A stretch of DNA of 64,000 bases from Mycobacterium sp. URHD0025 (GTDB lineage Bacteria > Actinomycetota > Actinomycetes > Mycobacteriales > Mycobacteriaceae), in NCBI RefSeq assembly GCF_000426065.1, contig NZ_AUEQ01000001.1, forward strand, positions 248,001 through 312,000. Reading direction: 5' to 3'. Below the pieces are notes generated by a model. That model was not told the origin of the DNA, did not search any database, and saw only the letters and a list, made by a program, of their open reading frames with translations. Positions 16,617 through 24,421 of this stretch are shown here, in pieces. The position numbers and the translations under genes were made by a program. The first letter of the stretch is position 1. Each line of letters starts with the position of its first letter.

Positions 16617-18269
16617 ATGGTGCAGTGGTCAGGATGGGTGGGCGCAGGCCTCCTTACCGCCGGGGTGTCGGCGGCCTTGCTCGCCGGTACCGGTGTGGCC
16701 GATGCCGAGACCGGCGGCGGCTCGGATCCCGGCCCGGCGAAGGCGGCATCAGCCGGCGGCGAGAAGTCACGAAGCTCGACTCCTGTCGCGCAGCGGCGAG
16801 CCAAACCGAGCCTCGCGCAGGCTGATCCGCGACACCGTTCTGCGGTGGCTCGTCTGCGCGGCGCGGTCGAGACCGCGGTGGCCACCCCACGTGTCGCTAC
16901 GAGGTCGGTGCCGACTCGCAGCTCGGCCACGCTGCGGGGCGAGATGCGCCGGCAGGTGCGCGAGCGTCTGACTCCTCTGGCCGACACTGCACACGCGAAG
17001 GCCGTGACTCCACGCCCCACGAAGGCGTTGCCGGCGGGCGAGGCTACCGAGGCGACGGCGAGTGAGACACCGCCGCAAACGCGTTCCCTTTTGGGACAGT
17101 TCGGCGCTGAGGGTTCGCCGTTGGTCCGGGCGGTCGGCTCGGCCGTCTTCAATGCGATCGGTGGACTGATCCAGGCGGCCGACGGCCCACCGGTTGTGCC
17201 TCCCGGGCTTCGCGATTCGGTCCGGGTGAGTAGTTCGACGCTGGTCGTCTCCCCGGGCAACGAGGTTCCCGCCGACTGGTACTTTCCCACGCAGGGCGAA
17301 CCGCAGCGAATGATCTACCTGCAGCACGGATTTTTGGCCAGCGGTCCGATGTACAGCTACACCGCGTCCTATCTGGCCGAGCGCACCAACAGCGTGGTCG
17401 TGGTCACCACCGTGACATCCAACCCGTACGCCGAGGACGGCATGTGGCTCGGCGGGGACAACATGCACAAGGCCGTCGCACAGCTTTTCCTCGATCCCGA
17501 CCGAGAAGCCTTGAATGCCAGCATGTCTACCGCGACGCTCAAGGCGGGGCAGGAGACCTTCGCCGTTCCGCAGCGTTTCGTGCTCGTCGGGCACTCCCTC
17601 GGCGGTGGCTTCGCCCCGGGGGTGGCCGGCTATTACGCCGAGGGCCTGGTGGCCCGCCGCGCCGACGGTCAGGACGCCCCCAACGAACTGGCCGGGGTGA
17701 TCCTGCTCGACGGTGTTCCCCCGTCGGGCACCCTGACCAGTGCGCTGGACCGGCTGGCACAACTGGAGGCCAGCAATGGCAACGACCCCGCCGACTATGT
17801 GCCGGTCTATGAGCTCGGCGCTCCAGCGAACGCGTTCAATTCGACGAGCACGGTCAACGGCGATCTCGCGACCGCCAGGCCCGGGAAGTTCAACGGAGTC
17901 GTCGTCGACGGTGGTGTCCACATGGATTCCATGCTCGGCGGGAACCCGCTGATCCAATTCGCGGCCTACCTGGTCGCCGGCATTCCGCAGCCGCAGAACC
18001 CCCCGGCCGTGCAGTGGCTGATGGCCGGGTGGGTCAACGACATGTTCGAGGGCAACATCGATCCCGCCACCGGCCGGTGTCTGACCGACTGCAACGGCAT
18101 CTATGGCGACCCGGGTGATGCCATCGACATCGACGGCGACCGCGGGAACGCCACCGCAGTGGTCCTCGACTCCGGTGCCCAGCGGGACGAATCATCGTGG
18201 GAACTGGGTCAATTCATCCCCGTCGCGGCGTCGTTCATTCCTGCTTCGGTGCTGTCACGGTTGGCGTAG
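16617..18269 (+). CDS. Exported alpha/beta hydrolase (lipase-like)
   Basis: 550 residues. The N-terminus (GLLTAGVSAALLAGTGVADA, about 10-30) is a signal peptide with an ADA cleavage site. A basic/Ala-rich low-complexity stretch runs to about 190, as often in mycobacterial secreted hydrolases. The catalytic domain has the oxyanion segment YLQHGFLASGPMYS and the nucleophile elbow GHSLGGG, with a candidate acid in the VILLDGVPPSG region and a histidine in VVVDGGVHMDS. Probably an esterase/lipase acting at the cell surface; substrate unknown. The 3' end overlaps the convergent OsmC gene by 35 bp. Confidence 0.85.
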   Translation: MVQWSGWVGAGLLTAGVSAALLAGTGVADAETGGGSDPGPAKAASAGGEKSRSSTPVAQRRAKPSLAQADPRHRSAVARLRGAVETAVATPRVATRSVPTRSSATLRGEMRRQVRERLTPLADTAHAKAVTPRPTKALPAGEATEATASETPPQTRSLLGQFGAEGSPLVRAVGSAVFNAIGGLIQAADGPPVVPPGLRDSVRVSSSTLVVSPGNEVPADWYFPTQGEPQRMIYLQHGFLASGPMYSYTASYLAERTNSVVVVTTVTSNPYAEDGMWLGGDNMHKAVAQLFLDPDREALNASMSTATLKAGQETFAVPQRFVLVGHSLGGGFAPGVAGYYAEGLVARRADGQDAPNELAGVILLDGVPPSGTLTSALDRLAQLEASNGNDPADYVPVYELGAPANAFNSTSTVNGDLATARPGKFNGVVVDGGVHMDSMLGGNPLIQFAAYLVAGIPQPQNPPAVQWLMAGWVNDMFEGNIDPATGRCLTDCNGIYGDPGDAIDIDGDRGNATAVVLDSGAQRDESSWELGQFIPVAASFIPASVLSRLA

Positions 18270-18726
18270 CGTTCACCGGGAAGTTGACCGAGTTGGCGAT
18301 GAAGCACATGCGGTGGGCTTCGTGATGCAGTTCCGTGGCCTCGCCGGTCCGGCCCGGCTCGGCGATGGTCACCTGCGGCCGTAACGTCACGTCGGTGAAA
18401 ACGCCACTGCCCTCGGCATTCTCGCTCATCGTGCCTTCCGGCCGATCAGTGTAGGCAGTGACGGTGATCCCCACACGGGCGCACAACGCCAGATACCAGA
18501 GCATGTGACATTGGGACAGGCTCACGACGAGCAGCTCCTCGGGGTTCCACCGCTGGGAATCGCCCCGGAAAGCGGGATCGGCGCTGCCTGGGATCACCGG
18601 CTTGCCCGGCGTATCGACGGCGGTCACGTCGTGATCGCGCGCATAGTCGCGGTAACCACTGGTACCCGAGCCGGTGTTGCCGGTCCAGGTCACCTCGACC
18701 TCGTATCGGTGCGTCCGGTTGGCCAT
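18235..18726 (-). CDS. OsmC-family protein (peroxiredoxin-like)
   Basis: 163 residues from ATG 18726. Starts MANRTHRYEVEVTWTGNTGSGTSGYRDY, typical of the YhfA/OsmC subgroup. The two active-site cysteines are seen at about 73 (LSQCHMLWYL) and 141 (HRMCFIANS). OsmC proteins reduce organic hydroperoxides using dithiols. The frame is open upstream, but homology begins at this ATG. It runs antisense into the last 35 bp of the exported hydrolase gene, and shares its upstream region with the divergent MpaB-like gene. Confidence 0.9.
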   Translation of the reverse strand: MANRTHRYEVEVTWTGNTGSGTSGYRDYARDHDVTAVDTPGKPVIPGSADPAFRGDSQRWNPEELLVVSLSQCHMLWYLALCARVGITVTAYTDRPEGTMSENAEGSGVFTDVTLRPQVTIAEPGRTGEATELHHEAHRMCFIANSVNFPVNATPTVTAPKQE

Positions 18727-18770
18727 GCACGCGAACGTACCAATCGGCGCCGACCGCGCCGCGGCCACCA

Positions 18771-18806
18771 TTGACACATTGGCACAAATTGCTAGCCTTT
18801 GTGTCA
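18771..18806 (+). promoter_or_regulatory. Promoter and operator of the MpaB-like gene (leaderless)
   Basis: TTGACA (18771-18776), 16-bp spacer, TAGCCT (18793-18798), with predicted transcription start at the A of the ATG (18806). An inverted repeat, TGGCACAAA (18780-18788) and TTTGTGTCA (18798-18806), one mismatch, covers the -10 box and start codon. Likely operator for the TetR gene downstream. Confidence 0.6.
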
Positions 18807-19750
18807 TGCCTACTGTCAGCAAGGTGGATGAGAACGCGGTACGGCCGGCAGTGCTGCGGGATTTCCGCAGGCACTCGGGCAGCATCCTGGGCGGCGCATT
18901 CGGGGCCGCGGCGTTCGATGAAGTGGCCCTGGTCCCGGTGGCCGCGGCCGTCGACCGCACCGGCCGGTTCGAACGCAACTTTCTCGATCGCGGCGTGCGC
19001 AGCGGATTTTCGGCGTTCCTGGCGATCTGGGGTGACGCCACGGACCGCGAGGCGGAGGGGCGCCGCCTGCAGACCATGCACCGCGACGTCCGCGGGCACG
19101 GCAAGGATCACTTCGCCGAGGTCCGCTACAGCGCGCTGAACCCGCAGCTGTGGAACTGGATCGCCATCAGTGGGATCTTCGTCGTCCTGCACTCGTTCAC
19201 CCCGGCGACCGGGCTCACGATGAACGCCGCCGAGCAGGAGGCGGCCTACGGACAACTACTCGAGGCCTTCCGTTCGATCGAGCTGCCGGGCGCGTCGGCG
19301 AAACTTCCCGAAACGTATGCCGAGGCGTCCCGCTACTACGACGACATGGTGGCAAACGAGTTGCGGGGCAACGAGTTCCTGAGCCGCGTGACGGCCGGCC
19401 TGACCCGGCTGCCGCTGCCCAATCTGTTGCTGCCCAGTCCGGTGCGGTTGGCGCTGACCCCGCCGTGGTTGGTGGTTCGACCGGTCGCCGGACGTGTGAT
19501 CAAGGTCTGCTCGTTCGGCATCATGCATCCCGGAGTGCGGGAGCTGACCGGGTTCCGGTGGCAATCCCGGCACGACCGCGAGTTCGCCATGTACACCCGG
19601 TTGCTTCAGCTGGCGTGGCGGACGTTGCCGGACCGGTTGTTGCTGGTGCCGCTGGCCTACAACCGGCTGCAGTACGAGAAGCTGGTCCGCCTGCACCGGT
19701 CCGTGGCGCTGGATTCGTTCGCACCGCTGGGGTGCCCGGCAGCGGGCTGA
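18806..19750 (+). CDS. MpaB-like oxygenase (DUF2236 family)
   Basis: 314 residues from ATG 18806. The family contains latex-clearing protein and MpaB, haem b-binding oxygenases or oxidases. Recognisable parts are DFRRHSGSILGGAFGAAAFDEVALVPVAAAVDRTGRF near the N-terminus, the segment TMHRDVRGHGKDHFAEVRYSALNPQLWNWI with candidate haem-ligand histidines, and the C-terminal RLHRSVALDSFAPLG. No signal peptide. Transcription appears leaderless, with an operator across the start. The TetR gene 13 bp downstream is probably in the same operon. Confidence 0.85.
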   Translation: MPTVSKVDENAVRPAVLRDFRRHSGSILGGAFGAAAFDEVALVPVAAAVDRTGRFERNFLDRGVRSGFSAFLAIWGDATDREAEGRRLQTMHRDVRGHGKDHFAEVRYSALNPQLWNWIAISGIFVVLHSFTPATGLTMNAAEQEAAYGQLLEAFRSIELPGASAKLPETYAEASRYYDDMVANELRGNEFLSRVTAGLTRLPLPNLLLPSPVRLALTPPWLVVRPVAGRVIKVCSFGIMHPGVRELTGFRWQSRHDREFAMYTRLLQLAWRTLPDRLLLVPLAYNRLQYEKLVRLHRSVALDSFAPLGCPAAG

Positions 19751-19763
19751 GACACTGGTAGCG

Positions 19764-20345
19764 ATGCCACGTAGCAACGCCAGCCAATCCGAACAGGAAG
19801 ACGCCATCCTCAAGGCCACTGCCGAGGAGGTGGCGCTCGTCGGGCTCGGCCGAGCCAGCCTGGATGTGATAGCCAAGCAGGCCGGTGTCAGCCGCCGCAC
19901 GCTCTACCGCCGCTTTCCGACGCGTGACGCGCTCATCACCGAACTCGGACGGCGCACCTTCGACAGTGCGATGCACCGTCTGCATACCGTCGCAATCGAT
20001 TCCGGCCCCAACGAGGCCGCGGTGGCGGCGTTCTGCGAAGGTGTGCGGCTGTTGACCACCGAGCCCGTGATGCGCAGATTTCTGCGCCTGGACACCGACT
20101 TCACCGCGGTCGCCGGCGCCTACGACCAGGCCCCGGCCTTCCTGCACCACGCCTCGTCCGCCATGGCCAAGGCGCTGCGCGCGGCGGGCGCGACCATGCC
20201 CGACGACGATCTGCTCGCCGTGGCCGAACTGCACATCCGGCTGGCGTGCTCGCTGGCCCAGATGCCGACGTCGATCTTGGACGTCAACGACGACGAAGCG
20301 GTCCGCGACTATGCGCGCCGGCATCTCGCCCCGCTCGTGCGATAG
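19764..20345 (+). CDS. TetR-family transcriptional regulator
   Basis: 193 residues. Helix-turn-helix near residues 25-60: GLGRASLDVIAKQAGVSRRTLYRRFPTRDALI. It follows the MpaB-like gene by 13 bp on the same strand, so it is probably co-transcribed and represses its own operon through the inverted repeat at 18780-18806. Convergent with the LysR gene at 20358, only 12 bp away. Confidence 0.9.
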   Translation: MPRSNASQSEQEDAILKATAEEVALVGLGRASLDVIAKQAGVSRRTLYRRFPTRDALITELGRRTFDSAMHRLHTVAIDSGPNEAAVAAFCEGVRLLTTEPVMRRFLRLDTDFTAVAGAYDQAPAFLHHASSAMAKALRAAGATMPDDDLLAVAELHIRLACSLAQMPTSILDVNDDEAVRDYARRHLAPLVR

Positions 20346-20357
20346 CCGCGGCCGGCC

Positions 20358-21224
20358 TCATTGCTCGCGTCCCCGCAGGGTCCCCGCGGCGTCGGTGACC
20401 GCAGCCGTGATGGTGGCGACCATGGGGCTGTCGAGTTTCCAGCACTGCCAGTACAACGGCACGTCCAGGTACTGATCGGTGATCCGCACGAAGTCGTCGT
20501 CCACCAGTTCCTCGGGGTACATGCCCCACCCCAGCCCGGCCCGCACCGCGGCTCCGAACCCCTCGGCGGTGGGGATGTAATGCGTAGGCCGGCTGACATC
20601 CTTGCGGAATACCTTGCGCACCAATTGATCCTGCAATGCATCGTCGCGATTCCAGGCCAATGACGGCGCCACCTGGGCGGCATCTCGGGTGAATCCATCG
20701 GGCAGATAACGCTGCACATACCCCGCGCCGGCCACCGGCACGTAACGCATCGCCCCGAGCGGATGTACCCGGCAGCCCGGCACCGGGCGGCGCTCGGTGG
20801 TGACCACTCCCATCACCACGCCCTCACGCAACAGCCGCGCCGAGAGGTCCTGATCCTCGATCCTGATGTCGAACAGGAACTCGGATGCCTGGGCGAACAC
20901 ACCCGTGAACCACGTTGCCATCGAGTCGGCGTTCACCGCCACCGCGATCCTGGTGCGCTGCGCGGTGCCACTACCCATCTCCGCCAGGGTCTCCGACTCC
21001 AGCAATGCGGTCTGTGCCGCCAGCCTCCGCAGCGGGACACCGGCAGACGTTGCCGTGCACGGCTTTTCGCGGACAACTAGTACCTGGCCAACACGTTGCT
21101 CGAGTGCCTTGATGCGCTGGCTGATCGCCGACGGAGTCACATGCAGACGCTGCGCGGCCGCGTCGAAGCTGCCGAGCTCGACCACCGCGGCGAAGGCAGC
21201 GAGTTGCTGGCCGTCGATCTGCAC
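20358..21224 (-). CDS. LysR-family regulator, ArgP/LysG type
   Basis: 288 residues from GTG 21224. The N-terminus MQIDGQQLAAFAAVVELGSFDAAAQRLHVTPSAISQRIKALE is characteristic of ArgP/LysG (IciA family). These proteins usually activate a divergently encoded lysine/arginine exporter (LysE/ArgO). Here no exporter gene is adjacent: upstream on the same strand is a TetR gene 9 bp away. Either the target is elsewhere or this is a paralogue with a new target. Confidence 0.88.
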   Translation of the reverse strand: MQIDGQQLAAFAAVVELGSFDAAAQRLHVTPSAISQRIKALEQRVGQVLVVREKPCTATSAGVPLRRLAAQTALLESETLAEMGSGTAQRTRIAVAVNADSMATWFTGVFAQASEFLFDIRIEDQDLSARLLREGVVMGVVTTERRPVPGCRVHPLGAMRYVPVAGAGYVQRYLPDGFTRDAAQVAPSLAWNRDDALQDQLVRKVFRKDVSRPTHYIPTAEGFGAAVRAGLGWGMYPEELVDDDFVRITDQYLDVPLYWQCWKLDSPMVATITAAVTDAAGTLRGREQ

Positions 21225-21233
21225 GCACCGATC

Positions 21234-21899
21234 CTAGTCGGGCAAACCCTCGTTGCCGCGCAAACCATTGCCGGTGAACCGGACGAGCTGGTCGACCCAC
21301 CCACGGTCCAAGCCGCCTGGCCCCAACGGCCGTCCGTAGAGCGCAAGGTCAGAACTGGCCAGCGCGCCGATCATGGAAAGTACGGCAATCGTGCTGCGCT
21401 GCTGTCCTTCTCTGGTCTGAATGTCCGGGACCGCACGCCCCGCCGCGGCGAAGAACAACTCGGGCAAGCTGGGTGTGCCGGCCAACTGGTCGAGCCAGAT
21501 CTGGTCTTCGTCGAGGGCAAGCTGATTCATCACCTTCAGCCAGCGCAATCCACCGACCGGATCCTCGTCGAGCAGCCGGACGTAGGGCGCGATCAGCGCC
21601 TCGACAACATCGCAGACACCAATCTCGTTCCCCGACTGAGCCACCCGCACGAGTTCCTGCACGACCGCCTCGAACACCGTCGGGGCGCGCCGCCGTGCCA
21701 CCTCCGAGACCAGGTCTCGTTTGGCCGGGAAGTGATAGGCCACGGCACGACTCGCGACGCCGGCCTCGCGGGCCACCGCGCGTGAGGCCACCGCACCGAT
21801 CGACGTCTCGGCGAACATGCGCTCGGCGGTATCGATGATCAGTGCTCGGGTGTCGACATCACGCCGGGGACCGCGTCTACGGGTCGAACTCGAGACCAC
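21234..21899 (-). CDS. TetR-family transcriptional regulator
   Basis: 221 residues. Starts with a basic arm (RRRGPRRDVDTRALIIDTAERMF) and a helix-turn-helix IGAVASRAVAREAGVASRAVAYHFPAKRDLVSEVA. The C-terminal half resembles the TetR_C_17-like helical domain (RWLKVMNQLALDEDQIW). Upstream, at 21952-21968, an inverted repeat CCTAC-N7-GTAGG may be its operator. Target unknown; the ArgP-like gene follows 9 bp downstream and may be co-transcribed. Confidence 0.85.
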   Translation of the reverse strand: MVSSSTRRRGPRRDVDTRALIIDTAERMFAETSIGAVASRAVAREAGVASRAVAYHFPAKRDLVSEVARRRAPTVFEAVVQELVRVAQSGNEIGVCDVVEALIAPYVRLLDEDPVGGLRWLKVMNQLALDEDQIWLDQLAGTPSLPELFFAAAGRAVPDIQTREGQQRSTIAVLSMIGALASSDLALYGRPLGPGGLDRGWVDQLVRFTGNGLRGNEGLPD

Positions 21900-22025
21900 G
21901 GCATGAGCCTAGCCACTCCCGCGCTGATCGTCCTGCGGTCGGTGCGGTTGTCCTACCACGGTCGTAGGTCAAGATCGGACACCAGCGCGATGTGGGCTGA
22001 CCTGCATTCTTCATAGCGTCGAGGC

Positions 22026-22313
22026 ATGACACGAGCACAGCGTTCCCCAGCTATCTCGATAGCGAATTCAGTGACAGGCGTCGCCCGTGGATGGACGGCG
22101 CGAGACTCCCTCACCACGCCGCCGACCATTGCTCCGCCGGCGCCACCGCGCCCGGCCCAGCAAGAGGGCGGTCTGTGGCGGCGCGCCATCACCGCGGTTC
22201 GCACCGCACTGGCCGCCATTCCCCGGCCCGACCTGAAGCAGCCCTACTACCCGCCGGTGCGTGAAAAATTTGTCGAGGACGCCGCGATGGCACGCGAGAT
22301 GTGGCGCTTGTGA
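22026..22313 (+). CDS. Hypothetical small protein (95 aa)
   Basis: 95 residues, a Pro/Ala-rich middle (TTPPTIAPPAPPRPA) and a more ordered C-terminus (RPDLKQPYYPPVREKFVEDAAMAREMWRL). No membrane segment or known domain is recognised. Codon use looks like real coding sequence at the conserved-looking C-terminal end. It is 91 bp upstream of the histidine kinase gene on the same strand. Confidence 0.5.
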   Translation: MTRAQRSPAISIANSVTGVARGWTARDSLTTPPTIAPPAPPRPAQQEGGLWRRAITAVRTALAAIPRPDLKQPYYPPVREKFVEDAAMAREMWRL

Positions 22314-22404
22314 CTTGTTGAGATCCGCCCCGACAACGTCCGGTCCCGCAAAATCCTGCCGTAGTAGGAGGCGCAGCGCGGGCTTCACCTTCTACGATCA
22401 CAAC

Positions 22405-23649
22405 ATGCTCGGTGGCATCGCGCGCGGCATCCGTGCGCACGCGCGCCGGCGGGGCTACGCCCTCCCGGTGGGCTACAACTGGGCCATCGTGCTGGCGTTC
22501 GATGCCACCGTGATCGGCGCGGGCGCGGTTGCCGTGTTGCAACGCCCTTCCTCCGATCTTCCGGCGGGCCTGCTCGCACTCGTCGTCTGTACCGCCCCTT
22601 TCGCGTTGTTCTATCTGTCCGGCGTCGATTTCAAGGCACCGATCGTCTGGGCCACCTGGTGCACCGGGACCGCCGTGTTGTTGTTCGCGACGGGCACACC
22701 GATCGCCAACGACTTCGCTCCACTGATCGCGGTACTGATGGTCGGCGAGGTCGCGTCACTGACCGGGGTGTGGGGTGGATTTTTGGCGGCCCTGTCAGGG
22801 GCCGCGCTGCTCTTGACCGCCGCCGCGCAGCACCGCCTCGATGCATTGCCGCTGTATCTGGGGATTCTCGGAATGGGCTGGCTGGTCGGGTATCTGGTAC
22901 ATACGCAGCAACAACTGATGCGCCAGCAGCAGGAGGCGCAGGCCGCACAGGCCCGGCATGCGGCGGCCGACGAGCGGCGGCGGATCGCCCGCGAGGTGCA
23001 CGACGTCATCGCGCATTCGTTGAGCGTGACCCTGCTGCACGTGACGGGGGCACGGCGCGGCCTGCAGCAGGACCGCGACGTCGACGACGCGGTCGAGGCA
23101 CTGGAGCAGGCCGAACACCTGGGCCGTCAGGCCATGGCCGATATCCGCCGCACTGTCGGATTGCTCGACGGTGCCCCGATGAGCCTGGCGCCCGAGCCCG
23201 GCGTAGATGACATCCATTGTCTCGTGGTCGATTTCGTGCGTGCGGGCCTGAACGTCCACTACGACGCCACCGGCCGCACCGATGTGGTCTCGGCGGCCGT
23301 GGGTCTGGCGCTCTATCGCATCGCCCAGGAGTCCCTGGCCAACATCGCGAAACACGCTCCCGAAGCAGAATCGTCTGTGTTGCTGAGGATTTCACGTACG
23401 TCGGCGACGTTGACCGTGACCAACTGGCTGCCGGTGGCCGTTCATTCGCGGTGCGACGGTCACAACGGCAAGAACGGCCACAACAGCCAGAACGTCGACG
23501 GCAACGGTGTACGCGGCATGCGTCAACGCGTCGAGTTGCTCGGCGGCATCATCAGTGTGGGTCCCGCCGACGAAGGATGGGCGGTCCGCACGAACATCCC
23601 ACTGGACGACACCGATCGGGCGCCCCGATGGTGCCCCGTGGTGTCATGA
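22405..23649 (+). CDS. Sensor histidine kinase, NarL-partner (HisKA_3) type
   Basis: 414 residues from ATG 22405. Several N-terminal membrane helices (about 25-160) form a membrane sensor without a large external domain. A short linker rich in Gln/Ala (QQQLMRQQQEAQAAQARHA) leads to the HisKA_3 dimerisation box ERRRIAREVHDVIAHSLS, with phospho-acceptor His199. The ATPase domain follows (ALYRIAQESLANIAKHAPEA; GNGVRGMRQRVELLGG). Its stop overlaps the response-regulator start (ATGA), so the pair is co-translated. The signal is unknown. Confidence 0.92.
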   Translation: MLGGIARGIRAHARRRGYALPVGYNWAIVLAFDATVIGAGAVAVLQRPSSDLPAGLLALVVCTAPFALFYLSGVDFKAPIVWATWCTGTAVLLFATGTPIANDFAPLIAVLMVGEVASLTGVWGGFLAALSGAALLLTAAAQHRLDALPLYLGILGMGWLVGYLVHTQQQLMRQQQEAQAAQARHAAADERRRIAREVHDVIAHSLSVTLLHVTGARRGLQQDRDVDDAVEALEQAEHLGRQAMADIRRTVGLLDGAPMSLAPEPGVDDIHCLVVDFVRAGLNVHYDATGRTDVVSAAVGLALYRIAQESLANIAKHAPEAESSVLLRISRTSATLTVTNWLPVAVHSRCDGHNGKNGHNSQNVDGNGVRGMRQRVELLGGIISVGPADEGWAVRTNIPLDDTDRAPRWCPVVS

Positions 23650-24308
23650 CGGATCCCGCCTCCGAGGTCGCGGTCCTCCTCGTCGACGATCAGGATCTGG
23701 TGCGCTCCGGGCTGCGACGCATTCTGCGCCGCAAGGACGGTTTCACCATCGTCGCCGAATGCGCCGACGGCGACGAGGTTCCCGATGCCGTCACCCGCTC
23801 CCGCCCGGACGTGGTGGTGATGGATCTGCGGATGAAACGGGTCGACGGGATCGAGGCCACGCGCCGGGTCACGGAGGCCGACGGGCCTCCGGTGCTGGCG
23901 CTGACGACGTTCAACGACGACGAATTGCTCTCAGGTGCGCTGCGTGCCGGCGCCAGCGGATTCGTGCTCAAGGATTCCTCGGCAGAGGAACTGATCCGGG
24001 CGGTGCGCGCGGTGGCGCAGGGCGACAGCTATCTCGATCCGGCGGTGACGTCGAGAGTGCTCACCACGTACCGCAAGTCGGCCGAACCGCGGCGCGCGGC
24101 CGCGGTCGGTGACCTCACCGCGCGGGAACTCGATGTGCTCACGCTGATCGCCAAAGGCCACTCCAACGCCGAGATCGCCGATGAACTCAGCATCTCGGGG
24201 CTCACCGTCAAGAGCCATATCGGCCACATCTTCGTCAAGCTCGACCTTCGCGACCGCGCCGCCGCGATCATCCACGCGTACGACACCGGACTCGTCTCGC
24301 CCCAGTAA
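23646..24308 (+). CDS. Response regulator, NarL/LuxR type
   Basis: 220 residues. Receiver domain with acidic pocket DD at 14-15 and phospho-acceptor Asp60 (VVVMDLRMKRVDG); the conserved Thr and Lys are visible in LALTTFNDD and FVLKDSS. The C-terminal LuxR helix-turn-helix reads LTARELDVLTLIAKGHSNAEIADELSISGLTVKSHIGHIF. Partner of the kinase directly upstream. The next gene has a DosR-type box, so a link to hypoxia control is possible, though this regulator is not itself obviously DosR. Confidence 0.93.
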   Translation: MTDPASEVAVLLVDDQDLVRSGLRRILRRKDGFTIVAECADGDEVPDAVTRSRPDVVVMDLRMKRVDGIEATRRVTEADGPPVLALTTFNDDELLSGALRAGASGFVLKDSSAEELIRAVRAVAQGDSYLDPAVTSRVLTTYRKSAEPRRAAAVGDLTARELDVLTLIAKGHSNAEIADELSISGLTVKSHIGHIFVKLDLRDRAAAIIHAYDTGLVSPQ

Positions 24309-24347
24309 TCCGGGGTGTGCACCCGAGAGAGCCTTTGTGCCGTGGGG

Positions 24348-24367
24348 AGAAGGACTTTCGGCCCCAA
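24348..24367 (+). promoter_or_regulatory. DosR (DevR) box
   Basis: The 20 bases include AAGGACTTTCGGCCCCAA, a close match to the dormancy-regulon motif (GGGACTTTNGNCCC form) with one deviation in the first G-run. It sits about 55-75 bp ahead of the Rv2004c-like gene, a DosR-regulon member in M. tuberculosis, which strengthens the call. Confidence 0.7.
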
Positions 24368-24421
24368 AAAGCGGACGAAGGGCACTACCGTCAGACGCCC
24401 GCGCTGAGCGAACATGGGGCT

